Assembly: GCF_003236295.1 (NCBI RefSeq)
Contig: NZ_POTW01000050.1
Span: 1-48,338 of the forward strand
Direction: 5' to 3'
DNA length: 48,338 nt
DNA from: Jiangella anatolica
GTDB taxonomy: Bacteria > Actinomycetota > Actinomycetes > Jiangellales > Jiangellaceae
The stretch's first letter is position 1, and each line of letters starts with the position of its first letter. The notes beneath the pieces are model-generated. The model was given only the letters and a program-made list of their open reading frames with translations, was not told where the DNA came from and did not search any database. Of the stretch, positions 1 to 7,402 are shown one piece after another. A program made the position numbers and the translations under genes.

Positions 1-60
1 GTGCCCACGATCCCGACGTCGAGCCGCGCCGGCCGTTCCTCCGTCACGCGTCCAGGCTAG
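1..60 (+). CDS. Possible 3' tail of a CDS entering from the left
   Basis: Frame 1 is open from the first base and ends with TAG at 58-60, giving about 19 residues (ending SSVTRPG). It would converge on the ABC permease gene, whose stop lies 30 bases further on. No family can be recognised from so short a piece, and a chance open frame is common at this GC content. Confidence 0.22.
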   Translation: MPTIPTSSRAGRSSVTRPG

Positions 61-90
61 ATCACTTCCGGGCCGCGCCTGGGCCGGGGC

Positions 91-2226
91 TCATTCCGCG
101 GCGAGCGCCATCACCGGGGACGTCATGGCGGCGCGGTGGCCGGGTGCGATCGAGGCCAGGACGCCGAGCAGGGTCGCGACGGCGGCGCTGATCACGAGCT
201 GCCCCCACGGGACGACGAACTCCAGCTGGTCGATGCTGGCGACGGCGGCCCAGGCGAACAGCGCGCCGGCCACGGAGCCGACCACCGCGGCGACCGCGCC
301 CATGAGCGCCGCCTCGACGCCGAGCATCACGCGGGTCTGCCGCCGGGTCAGGCCGAGCGCGCGCAGCAGCCCGATCTCCCGGGTCCGCTCGTGCACCGAC
401 AGCGACAGGGTGTTCGCGATCCCGATGAACGCGATCACCAGCGCCAGCGCGAGGATCGCCAGCACCAGGTTCACCGCCTCGTTCAGCTCCTCCTCGAACT
501 CGGCCCGCCGCTGGGCGAAGCTCTGCACGGACAGTTCCGGATGCCCCTCGGTGGCCGCGACGATCGCGGCCCGCGCGTCGTCGCTGTCGACCCCGTCGGC
601 GGCGTTGACGGCGAGCTGGTCTGTGCCGTCCTCGACCACGGTGCCGACCTCCGGCAGCTCCTCGATCGCCCGCGTGACGTCGCCGGGGATGGGCTCGTCG
701 GCGGCGGTGCGGACGGCGAAGTCGGCCGGCACCCGCCCGTCGACCACCACGTCGACGCTCTGCCGGGACGACTCCACGACGGTGAGGAAGCCGGCCACCG
801 TCGTGACACCGATCAGCAGCGCCGCTGTCGTGGCCGCGACCCGCCGCGGGTTGCGCACCGCGTTCGCCGTCGCCAGCTCCGCCGTCGAGCGGGATCCGCC
901 GGCCAGCCGGGCGGCCACAGCGCCGATCACGCGGACCAGCGGCGGCACCACCTTCGGGCCGAGGATCAGCAGCCCGAGGAAGCAGACCGCGGCACCGAAC
1001 ACGACGAGGATCAGCCCGGCCCCGCCACCGGACGTCCCCGACGCTGCGCCCGCGAGCAGCACCAGCGCGCCGGCCACGAGCCCGAGCAGGCCGAACACGA
1101 CCCGGGCCCGGCCGGCGGTCCGGCTGTCCGCGCCGTCCGGCACCGCCTGCAACGCGGCCAGCGGCGACACCCGGGTGGCCGCCCGGGCGGGCAGCAGCGC
1201 CGATCCGACGGTCATCAGCACCCCGATCGCGACCGACCACGCCAGCGTCGCCCCGGTCACCGTCAGCACCATCGACTCGCCCAGCACGGAGCCGGTCACC
1301 TGCGCCGTCAGCGCACCGGCCGCGATGCCGACGAGGCTGCCGGCCAGCCCGATCGCCGCGGACTCGGCCAGCACGCCGCGCAGCACCTGCCGCCGGGTCG
1401 CGCCGACGGTGCGCAGCAGCGCCAGCTCACGGGTGCGCTGCGCGACCAGGATCCGGAACGTGTTGGCGATGACGAACGCGGCCACGATCAGCGACACCGC
1501 GCCGAGCATCAGCAGCGGGATCCGCAACGCCTCACGCTGCGACGACGAGCTCGCCAGCTGCTGCGCCAGCTCGCTCCCGGTGACCACGTCGTACTCGGCC
1601 GCCAGCCCGGCCCGGACGGCGGCCGCGTCGGCGTCGCCGGCCAGCCGCAGGTCCACCCGCGACGCGCCGGGTGGGTCGGCGAACTCGCGCAGAAGGTCCC
1701 AGCCGGCGGTCAGCTCCAGGTCGTCGACGCCGTCGGCGGACAGCTCGGTCAGGCCGGCGATCGGCAGCGTGACCAGGTCGGTCGAGCCCTCGGCGGCCAC
1801 GGTGATCTCGTCGCCCGCGGCCAGTCCGAGCCGGTCGGCCGACCGCTCGTCCAGCAGCACACCGCCGTCGGGCACCTCGGTGTCCAGCGACGCGGCCAGC
1901 AGCAGGGCAGACGCGAACGGGTCGATCCGCCCGTCGTCGTCGACGGTGTGCAGCGCCACTCCGCCCTGAGGCGCAGCCGCGGCGACCCCGTCGGCGCCCG
2001 CAACGGCGGCGACCTCGTCCGGCGACATTGTGCCGCCGGACGGCGCCAGCACCGCGAGATCGACCCCCTCGGCGTCGGCGGCCAGCTCCTTGCGGGTGCC
2101 CGCGTCGAGGGAGTCGGTGAGGATCAGGGTCGCCGCGGTGAAACCCACCGACAGCACGACGACCAGGCCGGTCAGCACCAGCCGCAGCAGGTGGGCACGC
2201 AACCCGGCCAGCACGACGGATCGCAT
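91..2226 (-). CDS. FtsX/MacB-type ABC transporter permease
   Basis: Membrane subunit of an ABC exporter of the FtsX/MacB kind, 711 aa. The N-terminus has one membrane segment (about residues 14-36), then a large extracytoplasmic MacB-core-like domain (about 37-235). FtsX domain 1 follows (about 238-355, with FRILVAQRTRELALLRTVGA). A central pair of membrane segments (about 375-430), a second extracellular domain and FtsX domain 2 (NTLSLSVHERTREIGLLRAL) complete the duplicated layout. This 'RTRELALLR / RTREIGLLR' repeat is the family signature. The ATG lies 3 bases after the stop of the ATPase gene, so the two form one unit. The substrate (lipid, peptide or drug) cannot be told. Confidence 0.93.
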   Translation of the reverse strand: MRSVVLAGLRAHLLRLVLTGLVVVLSVGFTAATLILTDSLDAGTRKELAADAEGVDLAVLAPSGGTMSPDEVAAVAGADGVAAAAPQGGVALHTVDDDGRIDPFASALLLAASLDTEVPDGGVLLDERSADRLGLAAGDEITVAAEGSTDLVTLPIAGLTELSADGVDDLELTAGWDLLREFADPPGASRVDLRLAGDADAAAVRAGLAAEYDVVTGSELAQQLASSSSQREALRIPLLMLGAVSLIVAAFVIANTFRILVAQRTRELALLRTVGATRRQVLRGVLAESAAIGLAGSLVGIAAGALTAQVTGSVLGESMVLTVTGATLAWSVAIGVLMTVGSALLPARAATRVSPLAALQAVPDGADSRTAGRARVVFGLLGLVAGALVLLAGAASGTSGGGAGLILVVFGAAVCFLGLLILGPKVVPPLVRVIGAVAARLAGGSRSTAELATANAVRNPRRVAATTAALLIGVTTVAGFLTVVESSRQSVDVVVDGRVPADFAVRTAADEPIPGDVTRAIEELPEVGTVVEDGTDQLAVNAADGVDSDDARAAIVAATEGHPELSVQSFAQRRAEFEEELNEAVNLVLAILALALVIAFIGIANTLSLSVHERTREIGLLRALGLTRRQTRVMLGVEAALMGAVAAVVGSVAGALFAWAAVASIDQLEFVVPWGQLVISAAVATLLGVLASIAPGHRAAMTSPVMALAAE

Positions 2227-2229
2227 CGG

Positions 2230-3000
2230 TCAGCCTCCCAGCCGGCGCAGGCCGTCGATGACGGCGTCGGGCGTCGGGTCGGCGATCTCGCCGGCGACGT
2301 GCCCGTCGACGAGCATGACGACGCGGTCGGCCGACGACGCCGCGACCGGGTCGTGCGTCACCATGACGACGGTCCGGCCCAGCTCGCGCACGCTGGTGCG
2401 CAGGATCGCCAGCACCTCGCCGCCGGAGCGCGAGTCCAGGTTGCCGGTCGGCTCGTCGGCGAAGATCACCTCGGGCCGGTTGATCAGCGCCCGCGCGACG
2501 GCGACCCGCTGCTGCTGGCCGCCGGACAGTTCGCTGGGCCGGTGCCGCAGCCGGTCGCCGATGTCGAGCACGTCGATGACCTCGGCGAACCAGCGCCGGT
2601 CCGGCCGCTCGCCGGCCAGCTTCAGCGGCAGCAGCACGTTGGCCTCCGCGTCCAGCGTCGGCAGCAGGTTGAAGGCCTGGAACACGAAGCCCAGCCGGTC
2701 GCGTCGCAGCAGCGTCAGCTCGGTGTCGTTCAGCGCCGTCAGGTCGGTGTCGCCGAGCAGCGCCCGGCCCGACGTCGCGGTGTCCAGCCCGGCCAGGCAG
2801 TGGACGAGCGTGGACTTGCCGGACCCGGACGGGCCCATGATCGCGGTGAACCGACCGGCCGCGAACGAGACGTCGACGGAGTCGAGGGCCCGGACGGCGG
2901 TGTCGCCGGAACCGTGGAGCTTGGTCAGGCCGACGGCTTGGACCGCCGGCGCGAGGACGGCGCTCGGGGCGCCGGAGAAGTCAGAGGTTCGTAGGCTCAC
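2230..3000 (-). CDS. ABC transporter ATP-binding protein (LolD/MacB type)
   Basis: ATPase partner of the FtsX permease, 256 aa. Visible motifs: Walker A GPSGSGKST (56-64), Q-loop Q108 in FVFQAFNLLP, signature LSGGQQQR (158-165), Walker B VIFADEP (178-184) and the D-loop Asp 189. The Q-loop 'FQxFNLLP' context is typical of LolD/MacB exporters. The open frame runs much further upstream, but homology begins at about residue 20 and GTG at 2998-3000 is the closest sensible start. The gene is divergent from the adenosine-deaminase-like gene with 87 bp between. Regulation is unknown, though a small inverted repeat lies in that gap. Confidence 0.92.
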   Translation of the reverse strand: MSLRTSDFSGAPSAVLAPAVQAVGLTKLHGSGDTAVRALDSVDVSFAAGRFTAIMGPSGSGKSTLVHCLAGLDTATSGRALLGDTDLTALNDTELTLLRRDRLGFVFQAFNLLPTLDAEANVLLPLKLAGERPDRRWFAEVIDVLDIGDRLRHRPSELSGGQQQRVAVARALINRPEVIFADEPTGNLDSRSGGEVLAILRTSVRELGRTVVMVTHDPVAASSADRVVMLVDGHVAGEIADPTPDAVIDGLRRLGG

Positions 3001-3058
3001 GGTCCCAGCCTGGCGATCGCCGGCGCCGGACGCGTCGGACCTGCGAGTGGACCCGGTG

Positions 3059-3074
3059 TACGACCAAAGTCGCA
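3059..3074. promoter_or_regulatory. Short inverted repeat between divergent ABC and deaminase-like genes
   Basis: CGAC (3061-3064), spacer CAAA, GTCG (3069-3072), within the sequence TACGACCAAAGTCGCA. It lies 15 bases before the GTG of the plus-strand gene and about 60 bases upstream of the ABC ATPase start. Its position suggests a regulator site, but the arms are only 4 bp and no adjacent regulator is assigned to it. Confidence 0.28.
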
Positions 3075-3087
3075 GTAGGGTCGGCAC

Positions 3088-4074
3088 GTGCCGGCCCGTC
3101 CCGTCGAGACGTTGCCCAAGGTCCAGTCGCATCTGCACCTCACCGGTGCGATGCGCCCGGCCACGCTGGACGAGCTGGCCATCCGGCACGGCCTCGCCGC
3201 GCCGCCGCCGGCCGCACTCACCGGCGGACCGCACGAGTGGGCCGTCTTCCAGGGCCGCTACGACGCTGCCCGCGCCGTCATCCGCACCCCGGACGACGTC
3301 GCCCGGGTGGTCCGCGAGGCGGCCGAGGACGACGCCGCCGGCGGCTGCGGGTGGTCGGAGCTGCAGGTCGACCCGACGTCGTACGCCCCGGCGCTGGGCG
3401 GGCTGGAGGCCGCGGTCGAGGCGGTGCTGACGGCGGCCGCGGCGGCCTCGCTGCCGATGGGCGTCGTCGTCGCGTCCAGCTGGGCCCGCTCCGGCGAGCA
3501 CGCCACGACGCTGGCCCGGCTGGCCGCCCGGTACGCCGGCGACGGCGTCGTCGGGTTCGGGCTGTCCAACGACGAGCGACTGGGCCGGGTCGGGGACTTC
3601 GCGCCGGCGTTCCGGATCGCCGCCGACGCCGGCCTGCTGCGCACCCCGCACGGCGGCTTCTTCACCGGCGCGGCGCACGTGCGCGACTGCGTCGAACTGC
3701 TCGGCGCGACCCGGGTCGGGCACGGCACGTCCGCCGCCGACGACGCCGCCGTCCTGGACCTGCTGGCCGAGCGCGGCGTCGCGCTGGAGCTGTGCCCGAC
3801 GTCCTACCCGCCGTTCGGGGTGCACGCGGCCAGCGAGATCCCGGTGCGGACGCTGCTCGCGGCCGGCGTGCCGGTGGCGATCGGCAGCGACGACCCGCTG
3901 CTGTTCGCCGTCGGGCTGGCCGGCCAGTACGCGCTGTGCCGCGACGTGCTCGGGCTGACCGACGCGGAGCTGACGGAGCTGGCGCGCGGCTCGATCACGT
4001 CGTCGGCCGCGCCGTCGCCGCTCCGCGAGACGATGCTGGCCGGCGTCGACGCCTGGCTGGCCGGCCGCCCATGA
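3088..4074 (+). CDS. Adenosine-deaminase-family protein lacking the catalytic Glu
   Basis: Amidohydrolase-fold protein of the adenosine/adenine deaminase family, 328 aa (usual size about 330-360). Metal-site residues are kept: HxH (H15, H17 in SHLHLTG), H188, and the DD pair (D268, D269 in GSDDPLLF). H212 in GHG, the usual base, is also present. The HAGE motif, whose Glu protonates N1 of the purine in known deaminases, reads H188-G-G-F191-F-T-G, so Glu is replaced by Phe. The codons are clear (CAC GGC GGC TTC). The protein may bind a ligand without deaminating, or act on another substrate. It starts with GTG. Its stop abuts the convergent LacI gene with no gap. Confidence 0.85.
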   Translation: MPARPVETLPKVQSHLHLTGAMRPATLDELAIRHGLAAPPPAALTGGPHEWAVFQGRYDAARAVIRTPDDVARVVREAAEDDAAGGCGWSELQVDPTSYAPALGGLEAAVEAVLTAAAAASLPMGVVVASSWARSGEHATTLARLAARYAGDGVVGFGLSNDERLGRVGDFAPAFRIAADAGLLRTPHGGFFTGAAHVRDCVELLGATRVGHGTSAADDAAVLDLLAERGVALELCPTSYPPFGVHAASEIPVRTLLAAGVPVAIGSDDPLLFAVGLAGQYALCRDVLGLTDAELTELARGSITSSAAPSPLRETMLAGVDAWLAGRP

Positions 4075-5133
4075 TCATGGAGTCGGGGGTGGGGTGGACG
4101 TCGTGCCGATCCGCAGCTGGACCGGCAGGAAGACGTCGGCCGGCCGCCGCCCGGCCAGCAGCTCGGTGACCATGCGGCCGGTGAGCCGGCCCTTCTCGGC
4201 GATCGGCTGCACGACCGTCGTCAGCGCCCGCTCGCCCAGCCAGGGTGTGTCGATGCCGTCGTAGCCGACGACGGTGAGGTCCTCGGGCACGCGCAGCCCC
4301 AGCTCCTCGGCCGCCCGGATGACGCCGACGGCGAGCAGGTCGCTCTGCGCGACGATCGCCGTCGGGCGGACGGGCGCCGAGAGCAGCAGCCGGCCGGCCC
4401 GCTCGCCCTCCTCGACGACGTTGCTGGGCGCCTCGGCGACCGGCACCCGCCCGAAGACGTCCTCGGTGGCGGTGAGCCGGGCCCGGCAGTCGGCGAACCC
4501 GACGACGGCCCGGCGCGCGTCGTCGACCATGCCGCCGCGGCCGTCCAGCCGCAGCGGCAGCGCGGCGACGGCGACCCGGCGATGGCCCAGCGCGGCGATG
4601 TGCCTGGCCAGCTCGGCCGCACCGCCGTAGTCGTCGATCCGCAGCAGCGTGACCTCCGGCCGCTCCGGCCCGTCGACGGCGACCACCGGCACGCCGCGGC
4701 CGATGAACAGGTCCAGCAATGGATCGTCGTCGCGGCCACACGTGGCGAACACGACCACGTCGACCGGCAGCCGGCCGGCCTGCTCCGTCGTCGGGGACCC
4801 GTGCTCGGCGTCGCCGGGGAGCAGCAGCAGCCCGGTGCCGGACGGGCTCAGCGCCTCGGCGATGCCGTCGAGCAGCGCGACGGCGACCGGGTCGCGGAAC
4901 GCGTAGAGCAGCCGCTCACCGACGACCGCTCCGACGATGCCGGAGCGGCCCCGGCGCAGCGACCGGGCCACCGGATCGGGGCCGGCGTAGCCGAGCTCGC
5001 GGGCCGCGGCCAGCACGCGGTCGCGGGTCGCGTCGGCCACCGGCCCGGAGCCGCTGAAGGCCAGCGACGCCGTGGACGGGGACACGCCCGCCCGCGCGGC
5101 CACCGCCGCCAGCGTCGCCCGGTGTTCGCCCAC
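4075..5133 (-). CDS. LacI-family transcriptional regulator
   Basis: DNA-binding repressor, 352 aa. Helix-turn-helix at about residues 8-28 (LAAVAARAGVSPSTASLAFS), hinge helix ARSLRRGRSG, then a periplasmic-binding-protein-like sensor domain with the family-typical 'VVGYDGIDTPWLGERALTTV' near the C-terminus. GTG at 5131-5133 is chosen because GAGGGGAG sits just upstream and the HTH begins at once; the frame is open further but without homology. It is divergent from an MFS transporter gene. The gap holds two tandem palindromes with an AATCGATT core, matching the AANCGNTT core of LacI-family operators. Autoregulation and control of the transporter are therefore likely. The effector is unknown. 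Confidence 0.92.
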   Translation of the reverse strand: MGEHRATLAAVAARAGVSPSTASLAFSGSGPVADATRDRVLAAARELGYAGPDPVARSLRRGRSGIVGAVVGERLLYAFRDPVAVALLDGIAEALSPSGTGLLLLPGDAEHGSPTTEQAGRLPVDVVVFATCGRDDDPLLDLFIGRGVPVVAVDGPERPEVTLLRIDDYGGAAELARHIAALGHRRVAVAALPLRLDGRGGMVDDARRAVVGFADCRARLTATEDVFGRVPVAEAPSNVVEEGERAGRLLLSAPVRPTAIVAQSDLLAVGVIRAAEELGLRVPEDLTVVGYDGIDTPWLGERALTTVVQPIAEKGRLTGRMVTELLAGRRPADVFLPVQLRIGTTSTPPPTP

Positions 5134-5189
5134 GTCAGCTCCCCTCACGAAGTTCGTGCTTGCATCGAGTCTCGCGCCATAGCAGAATA

Positions 5190-5217
5190 TCGAATCGATT
5201 CGATCGAATCGATTCGA
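5190..5217. promoter_or_regulatory. Tandem LacI-type operator
   Basis: Two head-to-tail copies of the 14-bp perfect palindrome TCGAATCGATTCGA (5190-5203 and 5204-5217), which together make a 28-bp perfect palindrome. Each centre is AATCGATT, fitting the AANCGNTT core of LacI-family sites. It lies between the divergent LacI gene (start 5133) and MFS gene (start 5246), the expected place for an operator serving both. Confidence 0.8.
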
Positions 5218-5245
5218 CCGCCAAAATTCACCACTGGGGATCTCC

Positions 5246-6466
5246 GTGAACCACTCCGCTCCGGCCCAGCCCGACCTGGCCAGGGTCCTGCGCGCCCGCA
5301 ACGCCGTCTCCACGGTGTTCGCGCTCAACGGGCTGGCGCTGGCGAGCTGGATGGCGCGCATCCCCGAGGTTCGCGACCAGCTCGGCCTGACCCCCGGCGA
5401 GATCGGCCGGGTGCTGCTGGCGCTCGCGGCGGGGTCGCTCCTCGCGCTGCCCACGTCGGGGTTCGTCGTCGGCAAGATCGGCGCCGCCCGCACGGTGGCC
5501 AGCGGCTCGGTACTGGTGGCGCTCGGCCTCACGCTGGCCGGTGTCGGCGCCGACACAGCCGGGGTCGTCGCGCTCACGGCGGCCGGGCTGGCGCTGTTCG
5601 GCTACGGCTCGGGATCCTGGGACGTCGCGATGAACGTCGAGGGCGCCGCCGTCGAGCGGCTGCTCGGGCGGACCATCATGCCCCGGTTCCACGCCGCGTT
5701 CAGCCTCGGAACGGTGGCCGGGGCCGGCCTCGGCGCCGGCGCCGCGGCCATCGGCGTGCCCATCCTGGCTCAGTTGGCCGCCGTCAGCATCGTCGGGACG
5801 GTCGTCGCCATCGTCGCCACCCGCAGCTTCCTGCCGCACGCCGCCGAGGTCCAGGACGACGGCTCGCCGGTCGAGAGGGTCTCCGTGCTCACCGCCTGGC
5901 GCGAGCCGCGCACGCTGCTCGTCGGCCTGATGGTGATGTGCGCCGCGCTGGTCGAGGGCATCGCCAACGACTGGCTGGCGCTCGGCCTGGTCGACGGCTA
6001 CGACGTCAGCAACGCCGTCGGCGCGGCCGGCTTCGCGATCTTCCTCTCCGCCATGACCGTCGGCCGGCTGGCCGGCACCCACCTGGTCGACCGGTACGGC
6101 CGACTGCCGGTGCTGCGCACCAGCGCGGCCCTGGCCATCGCCGGCGTGCTGCTCGTCGTGTACAGCGGGTCGCTCTGGGTCGCGCTGTTCGGCTCGGTCG
6201 TCTGGGGCCTCGGCGCCGCGCTGGGCTTCCCGCTCGGCATGAGCGCGGGCGCCGACGACCCGCGGCGGGCGGCGGCCCGGGTCAGCGTCGTCGCATCGGT
6301 CGGCTACACCGCGTTCCTCGCCGGCCCGCCCATCCTCGGCTGGCTCGGTGACCACGAGGGCGTGCTGCACGCGCTGGTCGCGGTCGCCGTCGCCGCCATC
6401 GTGCTCGGGCTGGTCTCCCCCGCGGCCCGCGAGCTGCGTCCGGAGCCGGTCGAGGCGCGCGACTAG
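5246..6466 (+). CDS. MFS transporter, YbjJ-like
   Basis: Twelve-helix major facilitator superfamily protein, 406 aa, in the cytoplasmic membrane. The N-terminus (NGLALASWMARIPEVRDQLG) and the segment around GSGSWDVAMNVEGAAVE resemble the E. coli YbjJ group. GTG start at 5246 with GGGGA about 5 bases upstream. It is divergent from a LacI regulator over a tandem operator, so expression is probably induced by the LacI ligand. In actinomycetes such LacI/MFS pairs are often linked to sugars, but YbjJ-group substrates are poorly known. The stop overlaps the convergent VOC gene by 4 bases. Confidence 0.87.
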   Translation: MNHSAPAQPDLARVLRARNAVSTVFALNGLALASWMARIPEVRDQLGLTPGEIGRVLLALAAGSLLALPTSGFVVGKIGAARTVASGSVLVALGLTLAGVGADTAGVVALTAAGLALFGYGSGSWDVAMNVEGAAVERLLGRTIMPRFHAAFSLGTVAGAGLGAGAAAIGVPILAQLAAVSIVGTVVAIVATRSFLPHAAEVQDDGSPVERVSVLTAWREPRTLLVGLMVMCAALVEGIANDWLALGLVDGYDVSNAVGAAGFAIFLSAMTVGRLAGTHLVDRYGRLPVLRTSAALAIAGVLLVVYSGSLWVALFGSVVWGLGAALGFPLGMSAGADDPRRAAARVSVVASVGYTAFLAGPPILGWLGDHEGVLHALVAVAVAAIVLGLVSPAARELRPEPVEARD

Positions 6467-6717
6467 CCCTGGACGAAGTCGGCCGCCGTCATGCCCTCGG
6501 GGTGGCCGGGCGGCCACTGCACGAGCTCGATCCGGTAGCCGTCCGGGTCGGTCAGCCACGACGTCCACATGTCCTCGCCGTGGTCGAACGGCGGCTCGGC
6601 CTCGATGCCCTGCGCCGCGAGCTGCGCGACCGTCGCGGCCAGGTCGTCGGTCTGGATGACGAGGTGGTTGACGGCGCCGGTGTCGGCGACCCGGAGGCCG
6701 AGATGCAGCATGCGCAT
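6463..6717 (-). CDS. VOC (glyoxalase-fold) protein with an internal deletion
   Basis: Only 84 aa, while single-domain glyoxalase-fold proteins have about 120-145. Residues 1-12 (MRMLHLGLRVAD) match the usual first strand. Residue 14 onwards (GAVNHLVIQTDDLAATVAQL, then DPDGYRIELVQW) matches the second half. About 40 residues that should lie between 'RVAD' and 'VNHLVIQ' are missing in frame. These normally hold the first helix, several strands and one metal-ligand Glu. H5, H18 and the Glu of RIELVQ remain. It starts 14 bases after the response regulator stop, so it may be transcribed with the two-component genes. Probably a decaying gene, or one that works only as a swapped oligomer. Confidence 0.7.
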   Translation of the reverse strand: MRMLHLGLRVADTGAVNHLVIQTDDLAATVAQLAAQGIEAEPPFDHGEDMWTSWLTDPDGYRIELVQWPPGHPEGMTAADFVQG

Positions 6718-6731
6718 GCGCGGCAGGGTAG

Positions 6732-7400
6732 CTACGACGCGCCGGGCCGGACCAGACCGGTCTCGTAGGCCAGCACCACCAGCTGGACGCGGTCGCGCAG
6801 GCCCACCTTGGCCAGCACCCGGCCGATGTGCGTCTTCACCGTCGCCTCGGTGACGTACAGGGTCGCGGCGATCTCGGCATTGGACCGGCCGCGGACCACC
6901 TCGCGGACGATCTCGTGCTCGCGCTGGGTCAGCTCGGCCCAGACGGCGTCGGGCGGGGTGGCGTCCTCCGGCAGGTGGCCGGCGAACCGTTCCAGCAGCC
7001 GCTTCGTCGTGCTCGGAGCGACGACGGCGTCGCCGGAGTGCACCGTGCGGACGGCGTCGAGCAGCGTCGGTGGTGGGGCGTCCTTGAGCAGGAACCCGCT
7101 GGCGCCGGCCTTGATCGCAGCGAACGCGTACTCGTCGAGGTCGAACGTCGTCAGCACGATCACCTTCGGCGCGTCGGCGCGCTGACGCAGCCGGCGGGTC
7201 GCCTCGACGCCGTCGAGGACCGGCATCCTGACGTCCATCAGCACGACGTCGGCGGCGGTGACGGCGAGCGTGTGCAGCGCCGCGTCACCGTCGCCGGCCT
7301 CGCCGACCACCTCGAGGTCCGGCTGCGAGTCGATCACCATCCGGAACCCGGCCCGGACCAGCTGCTGGTCGTCCACGAGGAAGACCCTCACCGGCTGCAC
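6732..7400 (-). CDS. NarL/FixJ-family response regulator
   Basis: 222 aa. Receiver domain 1-120 with acidic pair D10/D11, phosphoacceptor D56 in VVLMDVRMP, a conserved Thr in IVLTTFD and Lys in GFLLKDA. A LuxR-type HTH occupies about 155-215 (LTQREHEIVREVVRGRSNAEIA...TVKTHIGRVLAKVG). GTG at 7398-7400 is preferred because AAGGAG lies 5 bases upstream. An alternative GTG at 7404-7406 would overlap the kinase stop as GTGA. It forms an operon with the histidine kinase. An inverted repeat just upstream of the kinase gene is a candidate binding site for this regulator. Confidence 0.93.
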   Translation of the reverse strand: MQPVRVFLVDDQQLVRAGFRMVIDSQPDLEVVGEAGDGDAALHTLAVTAADVVLMDVRMPVLDGVEATRRLRQRADAPKVIVLTTFDLDEYAFAAIKAGASGFLLKDAPPPTLLDAVRTVHSGDAVVAPSTTKRLLERFAGHLPEDATPPDAVWAELTQREHEIVREVVRGRSNAEIAATLYVTEATVKTHIGRVLAKVGLRDRVQLVVLAYETGLVRPGAS

Positions 7401-7402
7401 GC

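Noticed and set aside
136-2994. Long plus-strand open frame opposite the ABC permease
   Set aside because: Low-complexity Gln/Arg/Asp composition and no motif; shadow of the minus-strand ABC genes, which have clear family signatures.
3001-3825. N-terminal extension of the ABC ATPase
   Set aside because: The frame is open but lies antisense to the deaminase-like gene and has no homology; GTG at 2998-3000 is the natural start.
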